A DNA stretch of 10,937 bases from Actinomycetes bacterium (GCA_023393755.1 JAEXCA010000158.1:1-10937), one strand, 5' to 3'; counted from the first letter of the stretch, positions 1 through 8,811 are shown. Notes: a model not told the origin generated them from the letters alone. Numbers and translations are program-made.

Positions 1-25
1 GGGGGGGGGGGGGGGGGGTGGGGGG
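1..25. repeat. Poly-G homopolymer tract at window edge
   Basis: Eighteen consecutive G, one T, then six G. In the minus-strand gene this reads as His followed by an unbroken run of Pro codons (CCC), which fits the proline-rich linker before it. The tract lies exactly at the end of the sequence and uses a single codon, so it may instead be a sequencing or assembly artefact, for example a poly-G read tail or collapsed homopolymer. Its length should not be trusted. Confidence 0.8.
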
Positions 26-398
26 TCGGCTCGCCCGAGGGGGACGGCTCGACCGGGCTCGGCGGCGGCGCGGTGGTGGCCGCGGGCGAGGACGCCGGCG
101 GCGAGGTCGTGCCGGGCGGGGCCACCGCCGGACGGAGGCTGAGGTAGAAGGTCGCCGCGGCGAAGGCGAAGAACCCCAGCCCGACCGCGACCACCACCCC
201 GAGGACCACCGCGCTCAGGCCGCCGCGGCGCGGTGGCGGGGCCGGGGGAGTTCCCCAGGCCGGGGCCGCCTGCCAGGCCGGCTGAGGTGGGGAGGCCCAG
301 CCCTGCTGCGCCGGCCAACCCGGCCGCGGTGGCTGCGGGACGGGAGGTCCAGGGGGCTGCCAGGGCTGCTGTGGCGATCCCCACGGCGGTTGCGTCAT
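1..398 (-). CDS. Proline/tryptophan-rich single-pass membrane protein, partial (5' part only)
   Basis: The gene starts at an ATG (396-398 on the complement), preceded five bases upstream by a good ribosome site. It stays open for about 132 codons to the window edge, so the C-terminus is missing. Residues 1-60 are rich in Pro, Gln and Trp, with Trp at 6, 13, 28, 34, 42 and 48, and end in PPPRRGG. A hydrophobic stretch at about 61-88 is a clear membrane helix. Arg57-Arg58 just before it suggests, by the positive-inside rule, a cytoplasmic N-terminus. From residue 89 on, a Ser/Thr/Pro-rich segment looks like an extracellular linker through the cell wall, ending in a polyproline run encoded by the terminal poly-G. 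This layout is common among actinobacterial envelope proteins, whose missing outer domain would decide the function; I do not recognise the family. It lies 63 bp downstream of recD on the same strand and may be read with it, but it has no evident link to recombination. Confidence 0.72.
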   Translation of the reverse strand, partial: MTQPPWGSPQQPWQPPGPPVPQPPRPGWPAQQGWASPPQPAWQAAPAWGTPPAPPPRRGGLSAVVLGVVVAVGLGFFAFAAATFYLSLRPAVAPPGTTSPPASSPAATTAPPPSPVEPSPSGEPTPHPPPPP

Positions 399-403
399 GG
401 CTG

Positions 404-410
404 TCTCCTC
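404..410 (-). promoter_or_regulatory. Ribosome binding site of the proline-rich membrane protein gene
   Basis: On the complement, GAGGAGA lies five bases before the ATG at 398, a strong match to the Shine-Dalgarno sequence. It supports this start. The rest of the 63-bp gap to recD (399-461) holds a 7-bp direct repeat, GGGTCAC, at 429-435 and 459-465 (the second copy reaching into the recD stop). I see no convincing terminator hairpin and no clear -10 box, which leaves read-through from recD possible. Confidence 0.7.
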
Positions 411-461
411 GGCGAGTCGTCTCCGGCTGGGTCACACCCTGCCATCCTCACGGGGCATGGG

Positions 462-2321
462 TCACTGCGAATGAGGGATGGACGCGTCCTGCGGCGACAG
501 CTCACCGGGTCCGGCCAGCCGGCGTTGCAGGCCGGTGGCACCCAGCGAGCGGCTGGTGATCGCCTTGGCCAGCGCCGCGACGCCGCCGATCAGGGTGACC
601 CGGGTGCGTGCCCGGGTGACCGCGGTGTACAGCAGTTCGCGGGTGAGCAGGGGGGAATCCGGCGGCGGCAGGACGATGGTGACCTGGTCGAACTGGCTGC
701 CCTGCGCCTTGTGGACGGTCATCGCGTGGACGGTCTGGACCGCGTCCAGCAGGAAGGGCGAGACGGAGTAGTGCTGCCGTCCGCGGGCGAAGTAGGCCCG
801 TAGCGCTCCGGCTTCGGCCACCACCACCCCGGTGTCGCCGTTGAACAGCCCGAGGTCGGGCGAGTTCCGGGTGACCAGCAGCGGACGGCCGGCGTACCAG
901 TCCTGGCCGGGGTCGAAGCCGGGGATGGCGGCGGTGAGCCACTCCTCGACCTGCCGCGACCACAGCGCTACGCCGTAGGGGCCACGGCGGTGCCCGCACA
1001 GCAGCCGGTGTCGCTCCAGGGCGCGCAGGGCGGTCTCGACGTCGCCCCGCCGGGCCGCCGCCACCATCCGCTCGCCGTCGGTCACCACGTCCTCCCGCAG
1101 CGACGTGCCGGCGACCGACTCGGCCAGCCGAACCCCCGCCCTCCCGGCGACCGCCAGGTCGGTGGCGGCGGCGACATCGCCCACCAGCACCCGGCGGGCG
1201 AACTCGGCCAGGTCGGGCGTCGAGCGGTGGTTGTGCTGCAGCCGGACCACCGAGCCGGAGCGGCGGACGCCGACCTGGTCGAGCGCCCGGACGAGGTCGG
1301 CGGAGGGCGGTGGTGCGGCGGTCACGATGTCCCGCAGCACCGGGCCGGCGTCGACCGGGGCGAGCTGGTCGGGATCGCCGATCAGGATCAGCCGGGCCTG
1401 CGGACGCAGGCTCTCCAGCAGGCGGGCGAGCAGGGTGACCGGCACCATCGACGCCTCGTCGATCACCACCAGGTCGTGGGGCAACGGATTGCCGGCGTGG
1501 TGGGCGAACCGGTTGTGCGACTCCGGCACCCAGCCGAGCAGGCGATGGATGGTGCTGGCGCGCAGCGAGCGCAACGGTTCGGCCAGGCCGGCCGGCATGT
1601 GCTCCAGCGCGTCGGCCAGCGCCTCGTCCATCCGCACCGCGGCCTTGCCGGTGGGGGCGGCGAGCCCGATCACCGGGGGAGTGGCGGTGCTGCGCAGCAC
1701 CATGCCCAGCAGCCTGGCCAGGGTCGTGGTCTTGCCGGTGCCCGGACCGCCGGCGATCACCACCACCGGCGAGAGCGCGCCGACCACCGCGGCAACCTCC
1801 TGGTCGGGATCGGGTTGGGCGTCGGCGCCCGGACCGAACAGCTCGGCGCGGGCCGCCCGCACCGCGTCGAGCTCGACGCCGTCGACCGGCAGGTGCCAGC
1901 GGGCGAGCAGTTCCCGGGCGACGGTGCTCTCGTCGCTCCAGTAGCGCTCCAGGTAGAGCAGGTCGCCGACCAGCCGGAGCGGACGGTCGCCGGGCGGCTG
2001 CTCGCCCACCGAGACCAGCGGGCTGGCCTGGAGCGCGGCGCGCCAGGCCGGAAGGGCGGGCCACAGCTCGGCCGGCACCGCGACCGCCTCCTCGTCGGCG
2101 GTGAAGGTCTGTTCGGCGACCTCGGTCAGATCCAGGCAGACCAGCCCGGCCCGCAGCGCCCGCACCGCCAGGGCGAGCGCCAGCTGCGCCTGCTGGTCGG
2201 TCTCGTCGTACAGGTAGGAGACCTTCTGGGCGACGTGCACGTCCCCCCAGCCCAGCAGCCCGGTGGCATGCATCTCCCGCAGCAGGCCGGGCGGCAGGCT
2301 GACGGCCAGGTCGACGGTCAT
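462..2321 (-). CDS. recD: Exodeoxyribonuclease V alpha subunit, RecD helicase
   Basis: RecD is the 5'-3' SF1B helicase of RecBCD, acting on the 5'-ended strand at double-strand breaks. The 619-residue protein has an N-terminal region (about 1-160) in the position of the RecC-contacting domain, then the helicase core. Visible motifs: Walker A GGPGTGKTT (191-199, Lys197), APTGKAA (222-228), Walker B VIDEAS (286-291), LIGDPDQLAPV (313-323), QHNHRS (362-367), FNGDTG (493-498), MTVHKAQGSQFD (534-545) and LYTAVTRAR (564-572) with the arginine finger. All catalytic residues look intact. The length is somewhat above mycobacterial RecD (about 575 residues, from memory). The ATG overlaps the recB stop as ATGA, and GGAGG (2327-2331 on the complement) sits five bases upstream, fixing the start and implying translational coupling. 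It is the third gene of recC-recB-recD. A lone RecD2/TraA-type helicase is unlikely given the operon. Confidence 0.96.
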   Translation of the reverse strand: MTVDLAVSLPPGLLREMHATGLLGWGDVHVAQKVSYLYDETDQQAQLALALAVRALRAGLVCLDLTEVAEQTFTADEEAVAVPAELWPALPAWRAALQASPLVSVGEQPPGDRPLRLVGDLLYLERYWSDESTVARELLARWHLPVDGVELDAVRAARAELFGPGADAQPDPDQEVAAVVGALSPVVVIAGGPGTGKTTTLARLLGMVLRSTATPPVIGLAAPTGKAAVRMDEALADALEHMPAGLAEPLRSLRASTIHRLLGWVPESHNRFAHHAGNPLPHDLVVIDEASMVPVTLLARLLESLRPQARLILIGDPDQLAPVDAGPVLRDIVTAAPPPSADLVRALDQVGVRRSGSVVRLQHNHRSTPDLAEFARRVLVGDVAAATDLAVAGRAGVRLAESVAGTSLREDVVTDGERMVAAARRGDVETALRALERHRLLCGHRRGPYGVALWSRQVEEWLTAAIPGFDPGQDWYAGRPLLVTRNSPDLGLFNGDTGVVVAEAGALRAYFARGRQHYSVSPFLLDAVQTVHAMTVHKAQGSQFDQVTIVLPPPDSPLLTRELLYTAVTRARTRVTLIGGVAALAKAITSRSLGATGLQRRLAGPGELSPQDASIPHSQ

Positions 2322-5300
2322 GGCTGCCTCCGGTCCGCGATGAGTTCGGACAACTCGACCACCAGCCCGGGTGGCGGGTACCAGCTGAACACGCCGGTCT
2401 CCGGTTCGGCGGTGCCGTCGCCGGCGGGCCGGCCGGCCATGCCGCGGACGAACAGGTAGCCCACCCCGCCCAGGTGGTGCTCGGGACGGTAGGACGGCAG
2501 CCGCCGGCCGAGGAAGCGGTGCAGCGCCACGCAGTACACCAGGGCCTGCAGCGGATAGTGGCTGCGGATCATCTCCTCGGCCATCGCCGGCGGCCGGTAG
2601 TGCTCCAGCAGCAGGTCGGGCTGGCCGCCGAGCCGGTTGGTCTTGTAGTCGACCACCAGGAAGCGCGGGCCCTGGTCCCCTGGAACCCGCAGCACGGAGT
2701 CGATGCTGCCGGTGAGGAAGCCGCGCAGCACCTGGCCGGCCAGCCCGGGGTGGCCGAGTTCGTCCGGGTACCCGGCCAGTGGATCCTCCGGCGGCAGCCA
2801 GCGCCGTAGCAGCCCGGCCACGTCACCGAGGGTGGTGGTCGACTCCCGCCGGCCCAGCGGGTACTCGAAGTCGAGTTCGCTGAGCCGGTCGGCGACCGGA
2901 AGCTCCGCCAGCGCCCGCCCGCCGGTGAGCCGGCCCAGCGGGGTGAGCAGGCTGGGCAGCAGCGCCTCGCACAGCGCGTCCGCCTCGACCCCGGCCAGCG
3001 GATAGCGGGCCAGGGCCGCGTCCACCTCGCGGCGCAGCCGTTGCCGCAGGGCCGGTTCGTCGGCCGCCCCGGGGGCGTACCAGTCGAGGTTCTCCAGGAT
3101 GTGGTGCACCAGGCTGCCGAAGGCTGTCCCGCCGGGCAGCGCCGCCATCGGGGAGGGTGGTCCGCCCGCGACCACCACCCCGGCCGCCTCCTCGGCCGGC
3201 TCGTCGTCCAGGAGCGGGCCGTCGGCCGGCAGCAGGGGCCCGCGGCCGTGCACCGCCGCGGTCAGCCCGGAGTACGAGGTCCGCCGCCACAGGTGGTCGA
3301 GCTGCCGCTCCCAGCCGGGCGCCGCCAGGCCGGCGGGCGCCTGTTCCTGCGGCGCGAGCTTCGCCGGGGAGGGCGGCGGGCAGTCCTCCACGACGATCCC
3401 GGCCGGCGCCAGCCAGGGGAGTTCCCGGGGGTGGCGGTCGGTCGGGTAGGACGGCTCCGGGGCGCCGCCGGCGGCGTGGTTGCAGAACAGCAACCGGTGC
3501 AGGGCGGAGGCTTCGGTGTTGCGCTTGGTGCGCGCCCACCACAGGGTCACCTGGCTCTGTGCGCGGGTGACCGCCACGTAGAGCGAGCGCAGCCGGTCGG
3601 CCGCCTCCTCCCGGTCGTGGGCACGCAACCGCTCGACCCTCCCCGGGGTCGCCGGCCCGCCCAGGTCGAGCACCCGCTGGCCGTCCTCGGCGTGGTAGAC
3701 CAGCCTGCCGCCCTCGTCGTCGCGAAGGTGGAAGTCGTAGGCCTGGGGTACCAGCACCACCGGGAACTGCAGCCCCTTGGCCTTGTGCACGGTCATGATC
3801 TGCACCGCCCGGCGGTCGGTCTCCAGCCGGCGGGTCCGGTCGGCGGCCTGCTCGCTGGTGGCGATGGTCTCGGCCAGCCAGCCGACCAGGGCCTGCCCCC
3901 GCTGGCCGGCGGCGTACCGCGCATGCAGCAGCTCGGCCAGGTGCCGGTAGTCGGTCACCCGGCGTTCGCCGAACGGCTGGGCGAGGACCCGGGCGACCAG
4001 GTTGCTCTGCTGCTGGACCGCTGCGAACAACGCGGAGACGCCCTCGCGTTCCAGCAGCCGCGACCAGTTCTGCAGCACCGCTGCCCACTCCGCCAGCCTG
4101 CTGTCGTCGGCGGTGGCCAGTTCGGCCAGGTCGCCGCCGAGGAAGTCGGTCAGGACGGCCGCCCTGGTGTGCTGCCGGCGGGGTTCGGTGAGGGCGCGCA
4201 GCAGGGTGAGCCAGTCGGTGGCGGCGGGGGAGTTGAACACCGAGTCCGAGCCCGAGAAGGCGACCGCCACGCCCGCTCCGGTGAGGGCCTCGGCCAGTTC
4301 ACGGCCGCGCCAGTTGGTGCTCACCAGGATGGCGATGTCCTGAGGTTGCAGCACCCGGCTTCGGTCGCCGGTGGCCAGTTCGGTGCGGCCGGAGAGCAGC
4401 CGGACCACCTCGGCGACCAGGTCGGCGGTGACCAGGGCCCGGGCTCCGGCCGCGTCCAGTGGGTCGTCCGGGGCGATGCAGCGCAGCCGCGCGACCGGCG
4501 GAGCCTGGCCGCGCAGCCGGGAGCCGGCGTGGGCTGCCGTGACCGAGGGGACGTCGATGCCGTCGCCCAGCGCGACCCCGCTGAACAGCGCGTTGGTCGC
4601 GGCCACCACCGGGCCGTCGGCGCGATGGTTCACCGCCAGCGAGAACCGCTCGCCCGCCGCAGCCACGGCCTGCTGGTAGGCGGTGACGTCCGCCCCGCGG
4701 AAGCCGTAGATCGCCTGCTTGGGGTCGCCGATCAGGACCAGCGGGCGGTGCCCGTGGAAAGCCTGCTGCAGGATCGACCACTGCACCGGATCGGTGTCCT
4801 GGAACTCGTCCACCAGCACCACCTGGCAGCGTCGGCGCAGCCGCTCCAACGCCGGCCGGCCACCCTCCAGCAGCGAATCCCGGAGCCGGAGCAGCTGGTC
4901 GTCGAAGGTGTAGACGCCGAGCCGCCGCTTGCGCTCGGTCAGCTCGGCGCGCGCGGCCTGGGCGAAGCGCAGCCGCTCCGCCGCCACGCCGGTGGCCTCC
5001 GGCGGCACCAGCCGGGCCTCGATCAGGTCGACCGCGTCGCGGGCGAGCAGCCGGGCGGTGGTCAGGTCGAAGGGCGGCCCCTCCGGCAGGGCGCCGTAGA
5101 ACCTGAGGTACAGATCCTCGGTCAGCTGATCGAGCAGCGGGGCGATGTCCTCCACCAGGGTTGCCTGCGGATCGGCTCCGGCCAGCACCCCCAGCTCGGC
5201 GGTCATCGCCTGGCAGAACTCGTGGATGGTCATGATCGCGGCGCCGTCGAGGCCGGCGAGGGCGCGCACCAGCCTGGCGTGCCGGCCGAGCAGGTCGTCG

Positions 5301-5596
5301 TCGCTGCCGGTGACCAGCAGGGTGTCGGTCGGATCCAGGCCGCCGGGGTGCCGGCCGAGCCGTGCCGCGGCCAGCAGGTCGCGGGTGGCCAGCAGCCGCT
5401 CCCGCACCCGCGAACGCAGTTCGGAGGAGGCGATCCGGCTGAAGCTGATCACCGCCAGCCGATCGGCCGTCACCGCGCCTTCGGCCAGGTACCTGGTGGC
5501 GAGGGCGGCGATCGCATGGGTCTTGCCGGTGCCCGCGCTGGCCTCCAGCAGCGCGGTGCCGGTGGGCAGTGGGCCGGCCGGGTCGAACGGGATCAT
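2318..5596 (-). CDS. recB: Exodeoxyribonuclease V beta subunit, RecB helicase-nuclease
   Basis: RecB is the 3'-5' SF1A helicase and the only nuclease of RecBCD; in characterised systems it resects double-strand breaks and loads RecA. The 1092-residue product has an N-terminal helicase with Walker A EASAGTGKT (18-26, Lys25), TIHEFC (123-128), Walker B VDEFQDTD (262-269), GDPKQAIYGFRGAD (290-303), the motif IV-type NHR (323-325), motif V MTVHKAKGLQF (601-611) and motif VI LYVAVTRAQ (672-680). A Pro/Ala-rich linker (about 735-820) leads to a C-terminal RecB-family nuclease: GTAFGSLVHHILE (823-835, His831), GSIDSVLR (963-970, Asp966), VVDYKTN (981-987, Asp983 and Lys985) and QALVYCVALHRFL (1017-1029). 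These fit the E. coli His956, Asp1067, Asp1080 and Lys1082, so the nuclease should be active. A longer frame opens at 5761, but the ATG at 5596 is preferred: it overlaps the recC stop as ATGA, has GGAGG seven bases upstream, and the added 55 residues are low-complexity recC shadow. The length matches mycobacterial RecB (about 1094, from memory). Confidence 0.96.
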   Translation of the reverse strand: MIPFDPAGPLPTGTALLEASAGTGKTHAIAALATRYLAEGAVTADRLAVISFSRIASSELRSRVRERLLATRDLLAAARLGRHPGGLDPTDTLLVTGSDDDLLGRHARLVRALAGLDGAAIMTIHEFCQAMTAELGVLAGADPQATLVEDIAPLLDQLTEDLYLRFYGALPEGPPFDLTTARLLARDAVDLIEARLVPPEATGVAAERLRFAQAARAELTERKRRLGVYTFDDQLLRLRDSLLEGGRPALERLRRRCQVVLVDEFQDTDPVQWSILQQAFHGHRPLVLIGDPKQAIYGFRGADVTAYQQAVAAAGERFSLAVNHRADGPVVAATNALFSGVALGDGIDVPSVTAAHAGSRLRGQAPPVARLRCIAPDDPLDAAGARALVTADLVAEVVRLLSGRTELATGDRSRVLQPQDIAILVSTNWRGRELAEALTGAGVAVAFSGSDSVFNSPAATDWLTLLRALTEPRRQHTRAAVLTDFLGGDLAELATADDSRLAEWAAVLQNWSRLLEREGVSALFAAVQQQSNLVARVLAQPFGERRVTDYRHLAELLHARYAAGQRGQALVGWLAETIATSEQAADRTRRLETDRRAVQIMTVHKAKGLQFPVVLVPQAYDFHLRDDEGGRLVYHAEDGQRVLDLGGPATPGRVERLRAHDREEAADRLRSLYVAVTRAQSQVTLWWARTKRNTEASALHRLLFCNHAAGGAPEPSYPTDRHPRELPWLAPAGIVVEDCPPPSPAKLAPQEQAPAGLAAPGWERQLDHLWRRTSYSGLTAAVHGRGPLLPADGPLLDDEPAEEAAGVVVAGGPPSPMAALPGGTAFGSLVHHILENLDWYAPGAADEPALRQRLRREVDAALARYPLAGVEADALCEALLPSLLTPLGRLTGGRALAELPVADRLSELDFEYPLGRRESTTTLGDVAGLLRRWLPPEDPLAGYPDELGHPGLAGQVLRGFLTGSIDSVLRVPGDQGPRFLVVDYKTNRLGGQPDLLLEHYRPPAMAEEMIRSHYPLQALVYCVALHRFLGRRLPSYRPEHHLGGVGYLFVRGMAGRPAGDGTAEPETGVFSWYPPPGLVVELSELIADRRQP

Positions 5597-8500
5597 CGGG
5601 CCACCTCCGCCTCCAGCAGGGGACCCCAGATCAGCTGGGCCAGCGCCGGGAGCAGGTCGGCCTCGCCGGTGGCGGGGCCCGGCAGCTCCACCGAGGCGGC
5701 CGGGATCCGCAACAGCTCGGGGAACCCGAAGAAGGCCGACCAGTGCGGGTCGTTGTCCCATTCCCAGACCTGCTTGACCGCGCCGGCGAGCTCGTCGACA
5801 TCCTGGGTGGTGAACCCCCGGCGGCGAAGCTTCGCCAGCCGCTCGCAGGTCCGCGGCGGGGCCGGCAGCGCCCGGCTGAGCCCCAGCCGGTAGATCGCCA
5901 GGTAGCGGCCGAGCAGCTCGGCGGCCTGCGCCCGGGGCGGGGCGGAGAGCGCCACCGACCGGCTCTTGCCGATCACCACCGCCCGTGGCTGGGCGTCCTC
6001 GGCGACCGCCAGCGCGAGCAGCCGCAGCCAGGCGTCGATCCGGTGCCGGGGCTGGAGGCCGGAGAACTCCACCTGCAGCAGTTCGTCCCCGCTGGTGGCC
6101 ACCCGGCCGCGCAGGCCGATCACCTCACCGCCGGGCAGGGCGATCGGCAGGTTCAGGTCGCGCACGGTGGCCGGGCCGGGGTCGGCCGGTACCCGCCGAA
6201 GCGCGGTGCGGGCCTGGCTTAACACCTCGTCCAGTTCCCGGCGGCCGAGGGCGGCCGGCGGTACCTCGCCGCGCAGCCATTCCGCCTGTTCCACCGCCTC
6301 GGCCCGGGCGCCGGCGAGCAGCTGTCGCAGGATCCGATCCCCGATCTTCCACCGGGAGAGCGGCCCCAGTTCCAACGGCAGCGAGTCGCTGATCTCCCGC
6401 GCCTCGGCCAGGGTGAAGCCGGCCCGGTACTTCAGCAGCTGCCGGACCGGGTGGCCGAAGAAGGCGGTCAGGTCGTCCAGCGAGACCCCGGCGCTCAGCT
6501 CGGCGGGCGGCAGCACCCCCAGCCGGAACCGGTCGTGGGCGGGCTCGGCCCTCGACATCGCCCGTGCCCCGCGGTAGGCCAGCGGATCGACGCTGGCCAG
6601 CTCGGGACGGCGGGGGTCGAAGTAGCCCGGATCGAAGGGCTGCAGCGGATGGATCACGGTGATCCGCTCGCGAACCGGGCCGGCGGTGGCGTCCAGGGCG
6701 TCCAGCAGCTCCTGCAGGGGAGCGGCCAGCGGGACCGCCTCGTTGCTGGCGTCGCTGCGGCTGCGCGCGATCACGATCAGGCGCTCCCGGGCGGCGTGGA
6801 CGGCGTCCAGCAGGAGTTGCCGATCGGTCAGGCCGGCGGCCGGGTCGCCGGTGACCGGGTCGACACCGAGCAGGTCGTCGCCGTGCCGAGCGCTGGGGCG
6901 CGGGTACCGTTCGGCGTCCCAGCCGAGCAGCACGACCGTCCGGTGCGGGACGTGGCGCAGCGAGGTGGGCCCGCAGACCAGCAGCGAGCCGGTGCCGAAG
7001 GAGCCGCGGGCCGGGCGGTCGCCGAACTCGGCGGAGATCACCCGCAGTGCGCCCTGGCGGCTCACCGTGCCCTGGTCGCCCCGGGCGGCGACCTGCGCCA
7101 GCCCGGCCCACAGGTCGGCCAACTGCCACTGCTGGTCGGGCGCCAGGGTGGCCACGGACTCGACCGCCGCTCGGCAACGGAGCGCCCAGTCGGCGATCGT
7201 CGCCGGTGCCTCGAAGCCGGCCAGCAGCCGGGCGAGCCGGCCGAGCAGTTCGGCCAGGCCGCCGACCAGCTCGATGTCGGAGGAGCCGATGTCATCCAGC
7301 GGCAGCACGGTCCTGGCGGTGACCAGCCCGGTCTCGTCCAGGGCCACCCCGAGCAGCATCCGCTGCACCCCGGCCAGCCAGGTGTTCTGCGGGTACTGAC
7401 CCAGGCCGAAGCTCCCGCGCTGCGGGGCGGACAGGCCCCAGCGGATACCGGAGCGCTCGACGAGTTCGACCAGCCGGTCGTGCCGGTCGTCGGTGAAGCC
7501 GAACCGCGCCGCCACCGCGGGCTGGGCGCAGAGATCCAGGATGCCGGACGCCTCGAACCGGCTGTCCGGCAGGTTCAGCAGCTGCAGCAGCAGGCCGACC
7601 AGCGGATTGGTCTGCGCCACCGAGCGGTCGGCCAGCTGCACCCGGAAGCCGTGCCCCGGGTGGTCACCGTCGCGGGCCGGCAGCTGGAAGGCGGCACTGA
7701 CCAGCGCGGCGATCGCGTCCACGTCGGGGGTGACCACCACGATCTCGCGCGGCTCCAGACCGGGGTCGGCGGCGAACTCCTGCGCCAGCACCTCGCGGAG
7801 CACCTCCACCTGGCGGTGCAGCCCGTGGGAGAGATGCACCTGTACCGAGCGGTCGTCGTCGGCCAGCCGGTGGGGCGTGGCCGGCAGACAGTCGGCGGCC
7901 AGGTCGGCCTGCAGCCGGCCCAGCAGGGTGTCGGGGAACTCGCGGGCGTCCCCCGAGGCCTCCGGTCGGGGCAATAGCAGGGCGCGTTCGTCGGCCACCG
8001 TGGCCAGGGCGTCGTTGAGCGGATGGCCGATCGGACGCCGGAAGTCCCGGCGGGACAGCGGTCCGGCCTGGGCGGGCCAGCGACCCGGCGACGGGGTGAG
8101 GGCCAGCAGCTCCACCTGGTGATGCCGGGACAGCGCGTCGAGCAACTGCAGCGTCGGCTGGTCGAGCAGGTCGGGCGCGACGATCGCCAACTGCTCCGGC
8201 ACGCCGGGTGCCGGGGCCTGGTGCAGGTCGGTCAGCAGCCAGGCGTGACGGTCGGCCGGCGCTTGGCCGAGTTCGGCGGCGAGCTCCCGCCACAGGTGGG
8301 CCTGCCAGGTGTTCTCCGCCAGCGGAAGCCCGGCCGGGTCGACGTCCGCTCCCTCCGCCCAGGCCGCCAGCATGGCCGGCCGGTGGCTGGCGTAGCCGGC
8401 GAACTGGCGGGCGATCCGCAGACAGGCCGAGTACGGTTCCCGCGCGACCGCCAGGTGGCGTTGCAGGGTGGCCAGCGCCGGGTCGTCGCCGGCCAGGGCC

Positions 8501-8802
8501 AGGCGCTGCAGCGGCCAGACCAGCCGGTCGGGCCGCCAGGGATCCTCGGCGTCCAGTCGCCGGCGCAGACCGGCGGGCGAGTCGAGCATGATCCCGGCGC
8601 AGATGCCGTCGGCCTCCGCCCACCGCTGCGAGAGCCAGCGCTGGAAACCGGGCCCCGGCACCACCGCCAGCGCGAAGGCGAAGACGTCCTCCCGCGGGCC
8701 GGACCAGCACCGCCGCAGGGTGGCGACCAGGGCCTCGGCGGTGGCCGGGTGGTGGACGCGGAGGCCGGCCGCGGTCGCGGTGTCGGGTGGTGCGGCTGTC
8801 AT
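5593..8802 (-). CDS. recC: Exodeoxyribonuclease V gamma subunit, RecC
   Basis: RecC holds RecB and RecD together, splits the duplex with a pin, and in E. coli recognises Chi through channels derived from a dead helicase. The 1069-residue protein shows conserved RecC segments in order: PGPGFQRWLSQRWAE (49-63) with GICAGIMLDSP (66-76), GLHRQVEVL (327-335), REIVVVTPDVDAIA (352-365), ADRS (391-394), SGIRWGLSAPQR (451-462), TSLRHVPHRTVVLLGWD (613-629) and SLDDLTAFFGHPVRQLLK (774-791). No Walker A or DEXX box is present, as expected of this inactivated helicase, and the C-terminal part (about 860-1069) lacks the nuclease D-x-K signature. The length is close to mycobacterial RecC (about 1097, from memory). 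It is the first gene of the operon and diverges from uvrD2 across 61 bp. No strong Shine-Dalgarno precedes the ATG. If the proposed TAGGGT -10 box is right, the mRNA starts about three bases before it, making it nearly leaderless. Which residues would read Chi cannot be judged here. Confidence 0.95.
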   Translation of the reverse strand: MTAAPPDTATAAGLRVHHPATAEALVATLRRCWSGPREDVFAFALAVVPGPGFQRWLSQRWAEADGICAGIMLDSPAGLRRRLDAEDPWRPDRLVWPLQRLALAGDDPALATLQRHLAVAREPYSACLRIARQFAGYASHRPAMLAAWAEGADVDPAGLPLAENTWQAHLWRELAAELGQAPADRHAWLLTDLHQAPAPGVPEQLAIVAPDLLDQPTLQLLDALSRHHQVELLALTPSPGRWPAQAGPLSRRDFRRPIGHPLNDALATVADERALLLPRPEASGDAREFPDTLLGRLQADLAADCLPATPHRLADDDRSVQVHLSHGLHRQVEVLREVLAQEFAADPGLEPREIVVVTPDVDAIAALVSAAFQLPARDGDHPGHGFRVQLADRSVAQTNPLVGLLLQLLNLPDSRFEASGILDLCAQPAVAARFGFTDDRHDRLVELVERSGIRWGLSAPQRGSFGLGQYPQNTWLAGVQRMLLGVALDETGLVTARTVLPLDDIGSSDIELVGGLAELLGRLARLLAGFEAPATIADWALRCRAAVESVATLAPDQQWQLADLWAGLAQVAARGDQGTVSRQGALRVISAEFGDRPARGSFGTGSLLVCGPTSLRHVPHRTVVLLGWDAERYPRPSARHGDDLLGVDPVTGDPAAGLTDRQLLLDAVHAARERLIVIARSRSDASNEAVPLAAPLQELLDALDATAGPVRERITVIHPLQPFDPGYFDPRRPELASVDPLAYRGARAMSRAEPAHDRFRLGVLPPAELSAGVSLDDLTAFFGHPVRQLLKYRAGFTLAEAREISDSLPLELGPLSRWKIGDRILRQLLAGARAEAVEQAEWLRGEVPPAALGRRELDEVLSQARTALRRVPADPGPATVRDLNLPIALPGGEVIGLRGRVATSGDELLQVEFSGLQPRHRIDAWLRLLALAVAEDAQPRAVVIGKSRSVALSAPPRAQAAELLGRYLAIYRLGLSRALPAPPRTCERLAKLRRRGFTTQDVDELAGAVKQVWEWDNDPHWSAFFGFPELLRIPAASVELPGPATGEADLLPALAQLIWGPLLEAEVAR
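5604..5608 (-). promoter_or_regulatory. Ribosome binding site deciding the recB start
   Basis: On the complement GGAGG sits seven bases before the ATG at 5596, inside the last codons of recC. Together with the ATGA overlap it picks this start over the longer open frame beginning at 5761 and indicates coupled translation of recC and recB. Confidence 0.75.
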
Positions 8803-8811
8803 GGTGGTCCC

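Noticed and set aside
399..461. Transcription terminator after recD
   Set aside because: I found no GC-rich stem with a plausible loop and no T-run on the minus strand, only a 7-bp direct repeat, so no terminator can be claimed.
5597..5761. A 55-residue N-terminal extension of RecB
   Set aside because: It lies wholly within the recC 3' end, is Gly/Pro/Arg-rich, and lacks a ribosome site. The ATG at 5596 has GGAGG and an ATGA overlap, and places Walker A at the usual distance from the N-terminus.
3041..5893. A 950-codon open frame on the plus strand, antisense to recB
   Set aside because: In very GC-rich genes stop codons are rare in the other frames. Its product is rich in Gly, Gln, Arg and Val with no recognisable motif, while the minus strand here encodes RecB with all helicase and nuclease motifs.
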